Notes under the pieces: generated by a model | Databases searched by the model: none | Seen by the model: the letters and a program-made list of their open reading frames with translations, nothing else | Told to the model about the DNA's origin: nothing | Shown here: in pieces, positions 1 through 10,536 of the stretch | Layout: every line of letters begins with the position of its first letter | Numbering within the stretch: the stretch's first letter is position 1 | Program-made: the position numbers and the translations under genes | Assembly: GCA_949752745.1 (NCBI GenBank) | Contig: OX457026.1 | Location: forward strand, 23,501,308-23,565,307 | Source: Protula sp. h YS-2021 | Taxonomy: Eukaryota; Annelida; Polychaeta; Sabellida; Serpulidae | DNA: 64,000 nucleotides | Direction of reading: 5' to 3'

Positions 1-172
1 TATATACTTCACGATAGCGCGCGCCATTCGACCAAGTATGCCAAATCTCATCCTCATTCACATGGTCTTTTATTTCTCCTTCACAACACGCGCTTGTACA
101 TCTTATTTTTACAGGAATAGTTGTGTCTTGGCAACAACATAGCTCTTTCAGCCATGTTAAAAATTTTCCCAT
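1..172 (-). CDS. Small Cys/His-rich element protein (left copy, 3' cut by window)
   Basis: This is the left counterpart of the 72 aa protein at 59974-60192. It starts at the ATG on the minus strand at 172, inside the last codons of the 193 aa gene, and opens with MGKFLTW followed by a Cys cluster. The frame stays open to base 1, so the C-terminus is outside the window. It differs from the right copy by a short deletion after the Cys cluster and in the acidic/His stretch. Function unknown. Confidence 0.55.
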   Translation of the reverse strand, partial: MGKFLTWLKELCCCQDTTIPVKIRCTSACCEGEIKDHVNEDEIWHTWSNGARYREVY

Positions 173-738
173 CCTTCAGGAAACTGTCTTTGTTGACGTT
201 GTTTCATTTCTGTTGTAATGTCGTCACGAGTGGTCTTTTTACTAAACATTGTTTTTGGAATATTCGCATCAACAATTTCCTGGATAAACGGATGCCAGCC
301 ATATGGTGGTATGGCTCGTTCTTTTCTTCTTGTCGCCACCAATGCTTCTTTCATCAAATCAACCATGTTGGAATTTGCTATAATATCGCCCGTTTTCAAC
401 ACAAGTTCATTCTTGTCTGTCCATGTCGTACCATATTTCTTCAGTTCTGCTAAAAGTTGTAGTACTTTTCCATGATAGATAGGTTGAAAATGACTTAAAA
501 ATAACTTTTCTGGCTTTTCAGGTGGTGATGATGATGATGAGGGCTTTTGCTGCCTAGACTGACTTGTTCGTAAATGACGACCAAGAAGTTGAGATATTTC
601 TATAGCCTTTTCACGTGTTCGTTTCCCACGTAAAAGTTTATTCACTTTCGTTTTGATTTCACCATCTTTTCCCTTCTTTTCTAGCAACATTTTATATTCA
701 TATTGAGGAATGAGGACCATTTTCATCGTATGTTTCAT
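157..738 (-). CDS. Conserved element protein of unknown function (193 aa)
   Basis: This is the left copy of the protein at 59414-59989 (191 aa). It begins at the ATG that overlaps the stop of the core-like gene (ATGA overlap). The N-terminal third is charged and helical, with KGKDGEIKTKVNKLLRGKRTREKAI-type composition (given here as description; basic and Lys-rich). A Ser/Pro-rich linker around residues 65-75 follows, then a conserved C-terminal half rich in Lys/Arg and ending in EGWENF. The two-residue length difference is in the Ser run. It lies in the virion-gene strip between the core-like gene and the small Cys protein, so a structural or DNA-binding role is possible, but I do not recognise the family. 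Confidence 0.75.
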   Translation of the reverse strand: MKHTMKMVLIPQYEYKMLLEKKGKDGEIKTKVNKLLRGKRTREKAIEISQLLGRHLRTSQSRQQKPSSSSSPPEKPEKLFLSHFQPIYHGKVLQLLAELKKYGTTWTDKNELVLKTGDIIANSNMVDLMKEALVATRRKERAIPPYGWHPFIQEIVDANIPKTMFSKKTTRDDITTEMKQRQQRQFPEGWENF

Positions 739-1061
739 TTTAGCAGTAGTTTGGCTAACAAGGGCAATGCCAATCTAGCAATAGCTCCAATGAATCCTCC
801 TTTCTGATTAATCAACTTCTTTTTTCGTCGAAGGGATATCTTCTTATCTGCTAGAGTACGAAGCGTATGACGTTCACGTTTAAATTCCTTAAACCGTTTT
901 GAGCTTAAGGGTAAATGTCCTTGCAATATATTCAAACAAATTTCAAACAAGCTTGTTAATTCCTCTTTTGTAGCTTGCTGTAGCAAGGATTTACGTCGTT
1001 TAGGCCCACTGCGTGCAAGCAAATGAAGAAACGGCTGGTTCGCTCGAATACGTTTAGACAT
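735..1061 (-). CDS. Core-like protein with hydrophobic C-terminal segment (108 aa)
   Basis: Left copy, identical to 59091-59417 except for one residue near the glycine pair. The first ~75 residues are strongly basic (KRIRANQP, GPKRRKSLL, SLRRKKK). The last ~20 are hydrophobic (QKGG then IGAIARLALPLLAKLLL). This basic body plus QKGG plus hydrophobic tail is a recurrent small protein in Polinton/adintovirus gene strips, where it has been compared with adenovirus core or membrane-active minor proteins; that role is inference. Its start overlaps the stop of the ATPase gene and its stop overlaps the start of the next gene. Confidence 0.75.
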   Translation of the reverse strand: MSKRIRANQPFLHLLARSGPKRRKSLLQQATKEELTSLFEICLNILQGHLPLSSKRFKEFKRERHTLRTLADKKISLRRKKKLINQKGGFIGAIARLALPLLAKLLLK

Positions 1062-1713
1062 CTTGACTGCGAATGGTCAAATGAGTTGGTTCTTGTTCAT
1101 ACACTGCTTTATCAATATATACATAATGTGTATCTTTTGGTAAAATGCCTGTACGAATACGTAGTTGATCATTTGTCTTTGGTTTTAAATCAATGAATAA
1201 ATAACCATGAGGTTTGCTAGTAGCATCTTGATAGGCTTCTATGAGAAATTGAGATCTTCCAGGATACATTTGCCGCGCCAATGTACTTATTTGTTGACTG
1301 TCTCTCGGATTTTTAAACAGAATGATATAATGTGTATTCAAACTAATATTTCGCATCTCTTTTCCATGATGGAATAAATTATGTACAATAAAGATAATGC
1401 TTAGATTTTGATGACTGCTGCCAACACTAAAGAGACGTGTCATACGCTCATCACTATGACATTTGGTCATTAAGTCATCAATGATAAGTAAGTTTGGTTT
1501 CTTCGGGTTAAAACGCTCTTCAATGTCATCTGGAATGCCTTGGTAAAATTCCACGCCTTTCATTCCCTTGTACAAAGGCTGATCTGCTGCATAGAGCCAT
1601 AAAATGCTTTTTGGAGAGGGTTGAATCAACGTTTGTTCTAGAATTTCCTTCACCAGAGACGTTTTGCCACTGCCTGTAGGTCCAGAGACCAAACATGTAA
1701 ATGGATGCTTCAT
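1054..1713 (-). CDS. FtsK/HerA-like DNA-packaging ATPase
   Basis: Left copy of the packaging ATPase (219 aa from the ATG at 1713). Walker A GPTGSGKT is at residues 11-18 and Walker B LLIIDDL at about 75-81. The ATG overlaps the integrase stop (ATGA), which supports this start over the in-frame upstream codon at 1740. It is open throughout and differs from the right copy at four residues. By family knowledge it pumps element DNA into preformed capsids. Confidence 0.92.
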   Translation of the reverse strand: MKHPFTCLVSGPTGSGKTSLVKEILEQTLIQPSPKSILWLYAADQPLYKGMKGVEFYQGIPDDIEERFNPKKPNLLIIDDLMTKCHSDERMTRLFSVGSSHQNLSIIFIVHNLFHHGKEMRNISLNTHYIILFKNPRDSQQISTLARQMYPGRSQFLIEAYQDATSKPHGYLFIDLKPKTNDQLRIRTGILPKDTHYVYIDKAVYEQEPTHLTIRSQDV

Positions 1714-2816
1714 TGTTGAATGTCTGTTTCTTTCACCCAACTGTTAAACTTGTTTGGCCAACCTAACCACTTGACAAATAATTCTTTCACACCTCCTCGT
1801 CTTTTACGTGTTTTCAAGACTTTTTCAATTCTATAAATAGATTCAATATCTTTGGTCACTTTCTGCAGTTCTTCTTCATAGAAATGGCCATCAATATCTT
1901 CGTCTAAAAAGTCTTTCACACGATACAAATGTATTCCTTGCTTCTTACAACGATGTGTGACAATGAAGACTTCTTGCGTCCATTTGATGTGATAATCGCG
2001 TTGAAACACATATTTAATGTGGGAAATGCGAACATGATCGCCAATGTTAAATTTATACTTCTTCTTCTTCTTCTTCGGTTTCAATTTCAGTTTGTCGACA
2101 TACATATACTTCCACACTTTTGATTCGTTGTCTTTACGAATCTCGGCTGGAGCATATTTATTAGGAAGAGAACCATGAGGTCTATGGTTGTAATTGTACA
2201 CCAAGTCTGGAAGAATGTCTACGTAGCGGTAGGTTTGATTATGTAGAAAATACCGATACATCATTCCCTTCAGAGTACGAATGACTCTTTCAACAAAGTT
2301 GGCTTTGGTTTCATTCTTTGTGGTATAAGCATGAATTCCTTCTTTCTTCAAAAATGCTTTTACCCATCTGTTTTTAAATTCTGTTCCTTTATCAGACCTT
2401 AGAGTTCGCGGTCTTCGTCGTGTGTCATGAAAAATCTTTTGGAAAGCTTGTATGACGCTGGTATGTGATTTATTAGGTATTGGCTGTACCCAGACATATT
2501 TGGAAAACACATCAATGACAATGAGTAAAAAGCGTATGTCATCATTATAGGGAGCTATGTTTCCCATATCAGCCAAATCAATATCCCACATATCATCAAT
2601 ACCACGTGTAATCACACGTTGTCTTTTGAACCTGTATTTGACAGGTTGGAGTAAACTAAAAGCATCTTGATCCTGTAGCCATTTCTTCACTTGTGAATGT
2701 GTGACTGGTTGATTATGCTTTCTTAAGATGTGATACAGTTTGTAAGGACCAGCAAATGCTCCAGGCTGTCCAGGTTTGAAGTAAATATTGGTCAAGTAGT
2801 CTTTCCACGTCGACAT
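1710..2816 (-). CDS. Retroviral-type integrase with C-terminal chromodomain
   Basis: Left copy, 368 aa from the ATG at 2816 (MSTWKDY). The frame also extends upstream without an ATG, to 2873. Catalytic residues are D in WDIDLADM, D in RSDKGTEF and E in VERVIRTLK, with 33 residues between the last two. A Lys tract (seven Lys here, six in the right copy) precedes an SH3-like segment, then a chromodomain (KELFVKWLGW). Polinton integrases use this fold to insert the element with short target duplications. A TATA box lies at 2861-2867. No stops interrupt it, so it may still be functional. Confidence 0.95.
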   Translation of the reverse strand: MSTWKDYLTNIYFKPGQPGAFAGPYKLYHILRKHNQPVTHSQVKKWLQDQDAFSLLQPVKYRFKRQRVITRGIDDMWDIDLADMGNIAPYNDDIRFLLIVIDVFSKYVWVQPIPNKSHTSVIQAFQKIFHDTRRRPRTLRSDKGTEFKNRWVKAFLKKEGIHAYTTKNETKANFVERVIRTLKGMMYRYFLHNQTYRYVDILPDLVYNYNHRPHGSLPNKYAPAEIRKDNESKVWKYMYVDKLKLKPKKKKKKYKFNIGDHVRISHIKYVFQRDYHIKWTQEVFIVTHRCKKQGIHLYRVKDFLDEDIDGHFYEEELQKVTKDIESIYRIEKVLKTRKRRGGVKELFVKWLGWPNKFNSWVKETDIQQ

Positions 2817-2860
2817 GGTCACACCGAATGAAAACCACCTTCTCAACAGAACAGCTTTTA

Positions 2861-2867
2861 TTTTATA
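2861..2867 (-). promoter_or_regulatory. TATA box upstream of integrase (left copy)
   Basis: TATAAAA on the minus strand, about 45 bases upstream of the integrase ATG at 2816. The same box and spacing occur in the right copy at 57288-57294. Confidence 0.5.
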
Positions 2868-2922
2868 ACTCAACCAACATCACTTAACTAACATGCATTT
2901 ATAACTTAACTAACAAGTTTTT

Positions 2923-3255
2923 TTACAAATCAAGTATGGATACAATGGTATGAATCACTGGAGACCATTGGTCTTCAATGAACACTAACCAATGACTGAG
3001 TTCATCCAATGTAATAGCATCTACACCATATTTCTCACAACGTTGATTTGCATTCTCTAACACTTTATCTAAATGAATGTAATATTTAGCTTCATTCCAA
3101 TATGTATAAACACATGCAGTATGACAAGTATGTTCTGAACACTCTTCATGTTGACAAGCAGGACAGACTAAATATGCAAACTTTTTTACAGCGGATAACA
3201 TTTCTTCACAATAAGCTTTTTGCACAATATATTGTCTCAGTGTCATGTCCGCCAT
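2923..3255 (-). CDS. Cys/His-rich small element protein (left copy)
   Basis: 110 aa from the ATG at 3255 (MADMTLRQ); the reading frame continues upstream to 3282. A putative metal-binding cluster, CPACQHEEC followed by HTCHTAC, sits at about residues 30-50. The rest looks helical, with conserved Trp residues. It differs from the right copy at a few positions. I do not recognise the family. It lies directly upstream of integrase and downstream of a 46-bp tandem repeat that may hold its promoter. Confidence 0.65.
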   Translation of the reverse strand: MADMTLRQYIVQKAYCEEMLSAVKKFAYLVCPACQHEECSEHTCHTACVYTYWNEAKYYIHLDKVLENANQRCEKYGVDAITLDELSHWLVFIEDQWSPVIHTIVSILDL

Positions 3256-3282
3256 TATGCAGTCTTGTGAGTCTTGAATCAA

Positions 3283-3400
3283 TGCAGCACAAGTCTGTCA
3301 GGTTTAGCAAGTTATGCTGCTCCGACAATGTAGCACAAGTCTGTCAGGTTTAGCAAGTTATGCTGCTCCGGCAATGTAGCATAAGTCTGTCAAGTTCAGC
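3283..3400 (-). repeat. 46-bp tandem repeat upstream of Cys/His gene (left copy)
   Basis: About 2.5 copies of a unit containing TGACAGACTTGTGCT and CCGGAGCAGCATAACTTGC (minus strand). The same array, with the same copy number, is at 56767-56880 in the right copy. Confidence 0.7.
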
Positions 3401-3458
3401 AAGTTTTTTCCAGTTGCTGTTCACTTAACACACTTCTCCATGTTCACACGTCTGCACA

Positions 3459-3816
3459 TCAAGTCTCACAGAACAGTTCTAACAACTTTCCCATAATATT
3501 CTGACCAGGATATCCAGATGACACTTGTTTCACACCAGCTCCCCACCAATGATCATACGTTGCTTCAACTAAAGTTTTGTCTTTACATTCTTTCAACTTT
3601 ACATCAATACACACTGATTCCATTTGACTTGTAAAACATCTTGCATTTTACTTCTCTTCACTGGTAAGGACATGGCTTTATCCCTTTAGCAATACGTTTC
3701 GCTTCATATCCATTTCTGGATGACACAATGGCTGAAGCAATATACTTTTCAAGTCGTGTTGGAAAGATGTTTGAAAGAACGTCCTTATGACTACTGAATA
3801 GTACAAGATTCTCCAT
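3459..3816 (-). pseudogene. NADAR-family gene, broken (left copy)
   Basis: The N-terminal NADAR-like segment (phenylalanine, then LSN and FPTR) starts at the ATG at 3816. The C-terminal signature (LVEAT, WWGAG, GQNIMG) lies in another frame near 3470-3590. Compared with the right copy, this copy has lost about 60 bases in the middle (near 3750) and has a further small deletion in the C-terminal part that introduces stops. It cannot encode one continuous protein. NADAR proteins act on NAD/ADP-ribose-derived groups, and some remove ADP-ribose from guanine bases. The assignment rests on motif order. Confidence 0.6.
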
Positions 3817-3831
3817 GTTGACTTTGTTTCT

Positions 3832-3963
3832 TTATTCTGACATGTCGGTTTCTTCCTGTAATAAAATATCTTTTAATATAGTTGCTGCCTCTTCTATCAT
3901 GTTCTTTCTTTGTTTACGTTGAAAACACTCACATAAAACTAAATTTGCTAGTAAGAAAAACAT
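3832..3963 (-). CDS. 43 aa conserved membrane-anchored small protein (left copy)
   Basis: Short ORF with an ATG at 3963 and a stop at 3832-3834. It encodes a hydrophobic N-terminus (MFFLLANLVLCE), a basic patch (QRKQRKN) and an acidic helical tail ending TDMSE. The right copy at 56125-56256 has the same length and an intact frame with only a few substitutions, which argues for a real gene. Likely a single-pass or peripheral membrane peptide; function unknown. Confidence 0.5.
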   Translation of the reverse strand: MFFLLANLVLCECFQRKQRKNMIEEAATILKDILLQEETDMSE

Positions 3964-4007
3964 TGTTATCAATTCACTATGTTGTTACAAAGATGATTAA
4001 AAGGTTT

Positions 4008-4334
4008 TTATATCTTTAAAGTTACCTGATAAAGCTGCTCGGTTTCCTCTTCTTCTTTACAACAATCTCTCAAATGATCCACTACGGTGAAATATACTTC
4101 AACATCAGTACGAACAGAATAAAGTGCAGAATCAAAGTCAAAGTCAGGATCTTCTTCTATTCCAATTTTATGACATTCTCCAAGAAATCTTGAATGCAGT
4201 TCAATCACATCAAGACTATGATGTACAACATCCCAAAAAGCATCCAAATGATAAAGTTGATAGTCTGGAGTGCCATAGCAAGCAAGTTTAGCAATCATCA
4301 AGTCAATATAAGCATTTTTAAAACATGCGTCCAT
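4008..4334 (-). CDS. 108 aa helical element protein of unknown function (left copy)
   Basis: Starts at the ATG at 4334 (MDACFKNAY) and ends in KI* at 4008. It is mostly helical and acidic, with the stretch EEDPDFDFDSAL in the middle. It differs from the right copy at three residues, one of them a Tyr to Cys. No family recognised. It sits between the zinc-ribbon/PC4-like gene and the 43 aa membrane peptide. Confidence 0.65.
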   Translation of the reverse strand: MDACFKNAYIDLMIAKLACYGTPDYQLYHLDAFWDVVHHSLDVIELHSRFLGECHKIGIEEDPDFDFDSALYSVRTDVEVYFTVVDHLRDCCKEEEETEQLYQVTLKI

Positions 4335-4358
4335 CTTGTTTCAATGTCTTGTGTGCTT

Positions 4359-5024
4359 TTACTTTGCTTCACTGACTTTAAGTACTCCACACTTGCCGCA
4401 GAAGTTGTTTGGTTCACACAACTTGCAATTATACTTGTGGCAGTGGCAATGATAATCTTCCACATATCCACAAGCACCACAATAGTCGCAGGTAAGTCCA
4501 AGTTGATTTTGCACGTTCATGTTCTCCAACTGAACTTCAGCCAGCCTTTTCTTGGATAGCTTTGACACCTTCATCCGACCATCCTTTTGCAGCTTGATGA
4601 TCGTTTTCTTGTCATGACATTCCTCACATGGTGATAGGGCTGAGTTGATGTTGTCCATCTCCTGAAGCAGTGTCTCCCATTCACCATCATTCATGTTGAT
4701 GTGATGTGTGTATTCTTTCCCTTCAAACCGTGACGTGCGCACAAAACTCACATAACGCATATCCAAGTATGAAATGACTTCAAGCCACTTCGTTTGCGTT
4801 AAGTATAGTTTGAAGCCAATGTCGCGTAAATTTTTCAAGCTCTGGCACACAATCTTCCACAAAGATGGTGAATAAGCACACCATCTCTCTCCACGTGTGA
4901 TGCGTAGAAATGGCCCATATTCTCCATGCTCCACAGTAATGGTTAAGTTAGCACTAATTTTAAAGCTGCTGCTGCGCTGCGCTGCTGCGTTACGCTGCGC
5001 TGCGCTGCTTGTCTTGTTCTCCAT
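4359..5024 (-). CDS. Protein with two PC4-like segments and Cys-rich zinc-binding tail (left copy)
   Basis: 221 aa from the ATG at 5024 (MENKTS). A frame without an ATG continues upstream to 5114, but a TATA box at 5103-5109 places transcription start after it. Two consecutive segments end in the pattern Trp plus leucines (SPSLWKIVCQSL and NDGEWETLLQEM), resembling the strand-strand-strand-helix PC4 ssDNA-binding fold. The C-terminus holds CDYCGACGY, CHCHKYNCKLC and CGKCG, likely binding two or more zinc ions. The Ala/Gln run near residue 8-20 is longer than in the right copy (GCTGCG repeats). Function inferred as nucleic-acid binding or transcriptional. Confidence 0.65.
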   Translation of the reverse strand: MENKTSSAAQRNAAAQRSSSFKISANLTITVEHGEYGPFLRITRGERWCAYSPSLWKIVCQSLKNLRDIGFKLYLTQTKWLEVISYLDMRYVSFVRTSRFEGKEYTHHINMNDGEWETLLQEMDNINSALSPCEECHDKKTIIKLQKDGRMKVSKLSKKRLAEVQLENMNVQNQLGLTCDYCGACGYVEDYHCHCHKYNCKLCEPNNFCGKCGVLKVSEAK

Positions 5025-5102
5025 GGCTGCAACAATGTATTGATGATCCACTCCCTCCAACTGTCTGCTGAGAAATGACTTCACTCTGCTGAGTTCACTC
5101 CC

Positions 5103-5109
5103 TTTTATA
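5103..5109 (-). promoter_or_regulatory. TATA box for PC4-like/zinc gene (left copy)
   Basis: TATAAAAGGG on the minus strand overlaps the stop codon of the upstream 155 aa gene and lies about 80 bases before the ATG at 5024. The arrangement is identical in the right copy at 54989-54995. Confidence 0.55.
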
Positions 5110-5623
5110 CCCAACTGTCTGCTGAATCAAGCTTTTCAAACTTCTTGCAAAGCTTTGAATTCACTTCAACTCGTCCATGGTTGAACCGAACAAGGTCTGA
5201 TACATTCGTCGTCAATGGAACATCATCATCATAAAGTAAAATGATTCTTGCAGCTACAACTAACATGAGCTCCACTGCCCAAATTGTATTCACATTGATA
5301 AAGGCTGAATCAATGTCATAAGTTGATATGATAAATGTTAAATCAATGTCATAAGTTGATAGTATATGTAGATCTTCACAGTCACGTAGAAACGAGTCGA
5401 TGAAATCACTTGGAATAGTCTTTCCGGCAGCTTCCCAATGCAGATGTAAATTCTTCACTTGCTGCATCCAATCCCATTCAAAAGTAGGAAGCTTTGAAAA
5501 CACATAGTTAGTATAATTCACTTTGAAGACGTCGTCCATAGTCATACATCTGTCAAGAAGTAATGCTGACATTGTGAAGTCTTTTCTCGTCACACAATGT
5601 TTTACTAGTTGACTAGTTGACAT
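5105..5623 (-). CDS. Helical early-type element protein (left copy, 172 aa)
   Basis: ATG at 5623 (MSTSQLV); a second in-frame ATG at 5572 (MSALLLDRC) matches the start used in the right copy. A 33-bp in-frame duplication near 5310-5345 repeats STYDIDL and is absent from the right copy (11 residues longer here). It is the first gene after the terminal repeats, with a TATA box at 5637-5643. Sequence is acidic and helical with Trp-rich patches; no family recognised. First-gene position and its own TATA box suggest early expression (inference). Confidence 0.65.
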   Translation of the reverse strand: MSTSQLVKHCVTRKDFTMSALLLDRCMTMDDVFKVNYTNYVFSKLPTFEWDWMQQVKNLHLHWEAAGKTIPSDFIDSFLRDCEDLHILSTYDIDLTFIISTYDIDSAFINVNTIWAVELMLVVAARIILLYDDDVPLTTNVSDLVRFNHGRVEVNSKLCKKFEKLDSADSWV

Positions 5624-5636
5624 GTTTCACTCATGC

Positions 5637-5643
5637 TTTTATA
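5637..5643 (-). promoter_or_regulatory. TATA box for first element gene (left copy)
   Basis: TATAAAAGC on the minus strand, 14 bases before the ATG at 5623 and 65 before the ATG at 5572. The short leader favours initiation at 5572. Confidence 0.45.
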
Positions 5644-5647
5644 CTAC

Positions 5648-6364
5648 TTCGGTCGACCCAAAAAATGAAAAATGTCCAGAATCGTCTGAAACGGATCAAT
5701 ATGCAAAAATCACAATTTCGAGGGGGGGGGGGGGGGGGGTCGGTCGACCCAAAAAATGAAAAATGTTCAGAATCGTCTGAAACGGATAAATATGCAAAAA
5801 TCACAATTTCGAGGGGGGGGGGGGGGTCGGTCGACCCCAAAAAATGAAAAATGTTCAGAATCGTCTGAAACGGATAAATATGCAAAAATCACAATTTCGA
5901 GGGGGGGGGGGGGGGGGTCGGTCGACCCCAAAAAATGAAAAATGTTCAGAATCGTCTGAAACGGATAAATATGCAAAAATCACAATTTCGAGGGGGGGGG
6001 GGGGGGTCGGTCGACCCAAAAAATGAAAAATGTTCAGAATCGTCTGAAACGGATAAATATGCAAAAATCACAATTTCGAGGGGGGGGGGGGGGGGGGGTC
6101 GGTCGACCCAAAAAATGAAAAATGTTCAGAATCGTCTGAAACGGATAAATATGCAAAAATCACAATTTCGAGGGGGGGGGGGGGGTCGGTCGACCAAAAA
6201 ATGAAAAATGTTCAGAATCGTCTGAAACGGATAAATATGCAAAAATCACAATTTCGAGGGGGGGGGGGGGGGGTCGGTCGACCCAAAAAATGAAAAATGT
6301 TCAGAATCGTCTGAAACGGATAAATATGCAAAAATCACAATTTCGAGGGCGGGGGGGGGGGGGG
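5648..6364 (-). repeat. ~88-bp tandem repeat array with poly-G runs (8 units)
   Basis: Eight units of 88-91 bp. Each has a palindromic GGTCGACC, then AAAAAATGAAAAATG, the inverted repeat TTCAGA-ATCG-TCTGAA, GGATAAATATGCAAAAATC and CACAATTTCGA, then 12-19 consecutive G on the plus strand. Unit length varies mainly in the G run. The same array with 5 units is in the right copy. ORFs inside it are repeat translations, not genes. The G strand could form G-quadruplexes. Iteron-like origin or silencing roles are speculation. Confidence 0.95.
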
Positions 6365-6479
6365 TCCTGGCTTTTTAGGGTCTGTTGCCATGGTTACACT
6401 GATTGACAGGTGGAGTTCGTTGGCTTCATGATGATTGACTCGGTCAACACTATCAAGCAACTTTCGCTCCAGACTTTCG

Positions 6480-6721
6480 CTCCAGACTTTCGCTCCAGAC
6501 AGTATGACGTCATCATGACGTCATTATCACGTCATGGATGGCCGCGCCTATCCTAACGCTTATCATGACTTCCGCTCCAGACAGCACTTCCGGTCCAGAC
6601 AACACTTCCGGTCCAGACAACACTTCCGGTCCAGACAACACTTCCGGTCCAGACATGATGACGTCACTTCCAGACAGTATGACGTCATCAAGTGAGCTGA
6701 TTCTCTTGTTTTCACCCTACT
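6480..6721 (-). promoter_or_regulatory. Element terminus with CRE and ETS site array (left copy)
   Basis: Four perfect CRE palindromes TGACGTCA (6505, 6516, 6659, 6680) and four ETS consensus sites ACTTCCGGT (6586, 6604, 6622, 6640), the latter exactly 18 bp apart. A near-CRE, TCACGTCA, follows the second CRE at the same 11-bp step. The sequence is the outermost part of the element and corresponds to 53485-53780 of the right copy. Composition is that of a polymerase II enhancer/promoter; activity is inference. Confidence 0.6.
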
Positions 6722-9381
<2,660 letters not shown>

Positions 9382-10536
9382 ATGTTGGATTGCACAAATT
9401 TCAGCGCTAATGATTCGGAGTCGTCGAAGTACGTTCTCACACACACGTGTGCTGTTTTCGACTTCGTTGTGTATACGGTACTTGGAGGAATTTTAGTTAT
9501 ATTAGGAATAATTGGAAATGGTTTAAGTTTTGTTGTGCTGTGGTATGACGCTGGTAAAACTGCCACCGTTTTCCTTCTAAGGTGTATGACAATAGCGGAT
9601 TCCTTGGTTTTAATTACATCGGTTCCACTCTATGTATTGCCTAGTATTCATCCGTACACTGGTTACATGGAAAGTTATTACAAGGCATACCCCAATCTGG
9701 TGCCATTCTTATGGCCATCATATCTGATCCCATACACTGGTACGATAGCACTGACGGTTTTGGTATCGGTAAATCGGTATTTTTGTGTGTGTCGACCATT
9801 CGCTTCTGCCAAACGCTGCTCAACGAACAGTGCATTCAAGCACGTCGCGTACGTTGCCTTGTTTTCAGTTGTCTACAACATACCGCGATTTTTCGAATAT
9901 CACAAAGTAGAAGTATGCGTGGCCCGTAACGAGTCGATGCTTGTCTTTGACACTAGCCCGTTTGGTGACAACACAATATACCGCGTCATTTACGCAAATG
10001 TTATGTACTTCATCGTCATGCATGGAGGACCCCTGCTTCTACTGGCCTTTCTGAACACGCAGTTGATCATTGCGTTGAAAAAGAGACGTCAAAAGCGATC
10101 GGAAATGGGCAAGAAGAGTGAAAACGGATACCAGCATGACGTCACACTTGTCCTGGTGGTTGTGATTTGCGTGTTTATGTTTTGCCAAACACCCACATTT
10201 GTTGATCATCTTTTCTGGACAATTTTTGATAAGTCTGATCGGCACTGTGGTAATTGGCACTATCACTATACAGCTGTAGCCGATTTATTAGCCATTTTGA
10301 ATAGCTCCGTCAACTTTCTCATATATACATTGACTAGTCAGAGATTTCGACAAAACTTAACGGCTACGTGCACCAACGGAGATTCACACTTCGAGCGCGT
10401 ACCAATGACCGTAGCCAACGGAGCTCACACACATTGTTCTGAAATCAAACATGAGGAAAGCCCGGTCAAAAACAGTGGGGATTCATCCAATAGACTCATT
10501 GGGGATGATGAAAATGCCGAAGTAACAAGGCTGTGA
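9382..10536 (+). CDS. Rhodopsin-class GPCR, FMRFamide/neuropeptide-receptor-like
   Basis: Single-exon, 384 aa seven-transmembrane receptor. An N-terminal ectodomain has an N-glycosylation site (NFS at residue 6). TM1 carries GN at 45-46; TM2 has IADSLVL at 71-77. TM3 ends in NRYFCVCRPF at 131-140, with Asn replacing Asp of the DRY motif. A Lys/Arg-rich loop 3 (KKRRQKRS) precedes TM6 with FCQTPTF. TM7 has LNSSVNFLIY at 306-315, a variant of NPxxY. The cytoplasmic tail is hydrophilic and Ser-rich. NRY plus an NxxxNFLIY-type TM7 and the CRPF motif are typical of expanded invertebrate FMRFamide-receptor-like families. The ligand cannot be told from sequence. The ATG at 9382 follows a poly-A tract. 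Intronless structure fits a retrocopy or a tandemly expanded family. Confidence 0.9.
   Translation: MLDCTNFSANDSESSKYVLTHTCAVFDFVVYTVLGGILVILGIIGNGLSFVVLWYDAGKTATVFLLRCMTIADSLVLITSVPLYVLPSIHPYTGYMESYYKAYPNLVPFLWPSYLIPYTGTIALTVLVSVNRYFCVCRPFASAKRCSTNSAFKHVAYVALFSVVYNIPRFFEYHKVEVCVARNESMLVFDTSPFGDNTIYRVIYANVMYFIVMHGGPLLLLAFLNTQLIIALKKRRQKRSEMGKKSENGYQHDVTLVLVVVICVFMFCQTPTFVDHLFWTIFDKSDRHCGNWHYHYTAVADLLAILNSSVNFLIYTLTSQRFRQNLTATCTNGDSHFERVPMTVANGAHTHCSEIKHEESPVKNSGDSSNRLIGDDENAEVTRL

Larger units (their letters stand above)
1..6721 (-). mobile_element. Polinton/adintovirus-like element, left copy (partial)
   Basis: Genes read leftward from an inner terminus at about 6721 and run off the left window edge. 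The gene set (chromodomain integrase, packaging ATPase, core-like protein and accessory genes) matches the right copy in order, spacing and sequence. By eye the ATPase differs at 4 of 228 residues and the core-like protein at 1 of 108. The inner end is placed where similarity to the right copy stops, giving a terminal sequence that reads AGTAGGGTGAAAA inward to outward. The six bases next to it, CATATC (6722-6727), are the candidate target-site duplication. The capsid genes and polymerase would lie left of base 1. Class assignment is from family knowledge; the boundary is inference from the pairwise comparison. Confidence 0.9.

Noticed and set aside
5617..6204. Several overlapping ORFs of 60-89 codons on both strands
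   Set aside because: They are translations of the 88-bp tandem repeat (Gly or Pro runs from the G/C homopolymer). The same holds for 53832-54466.
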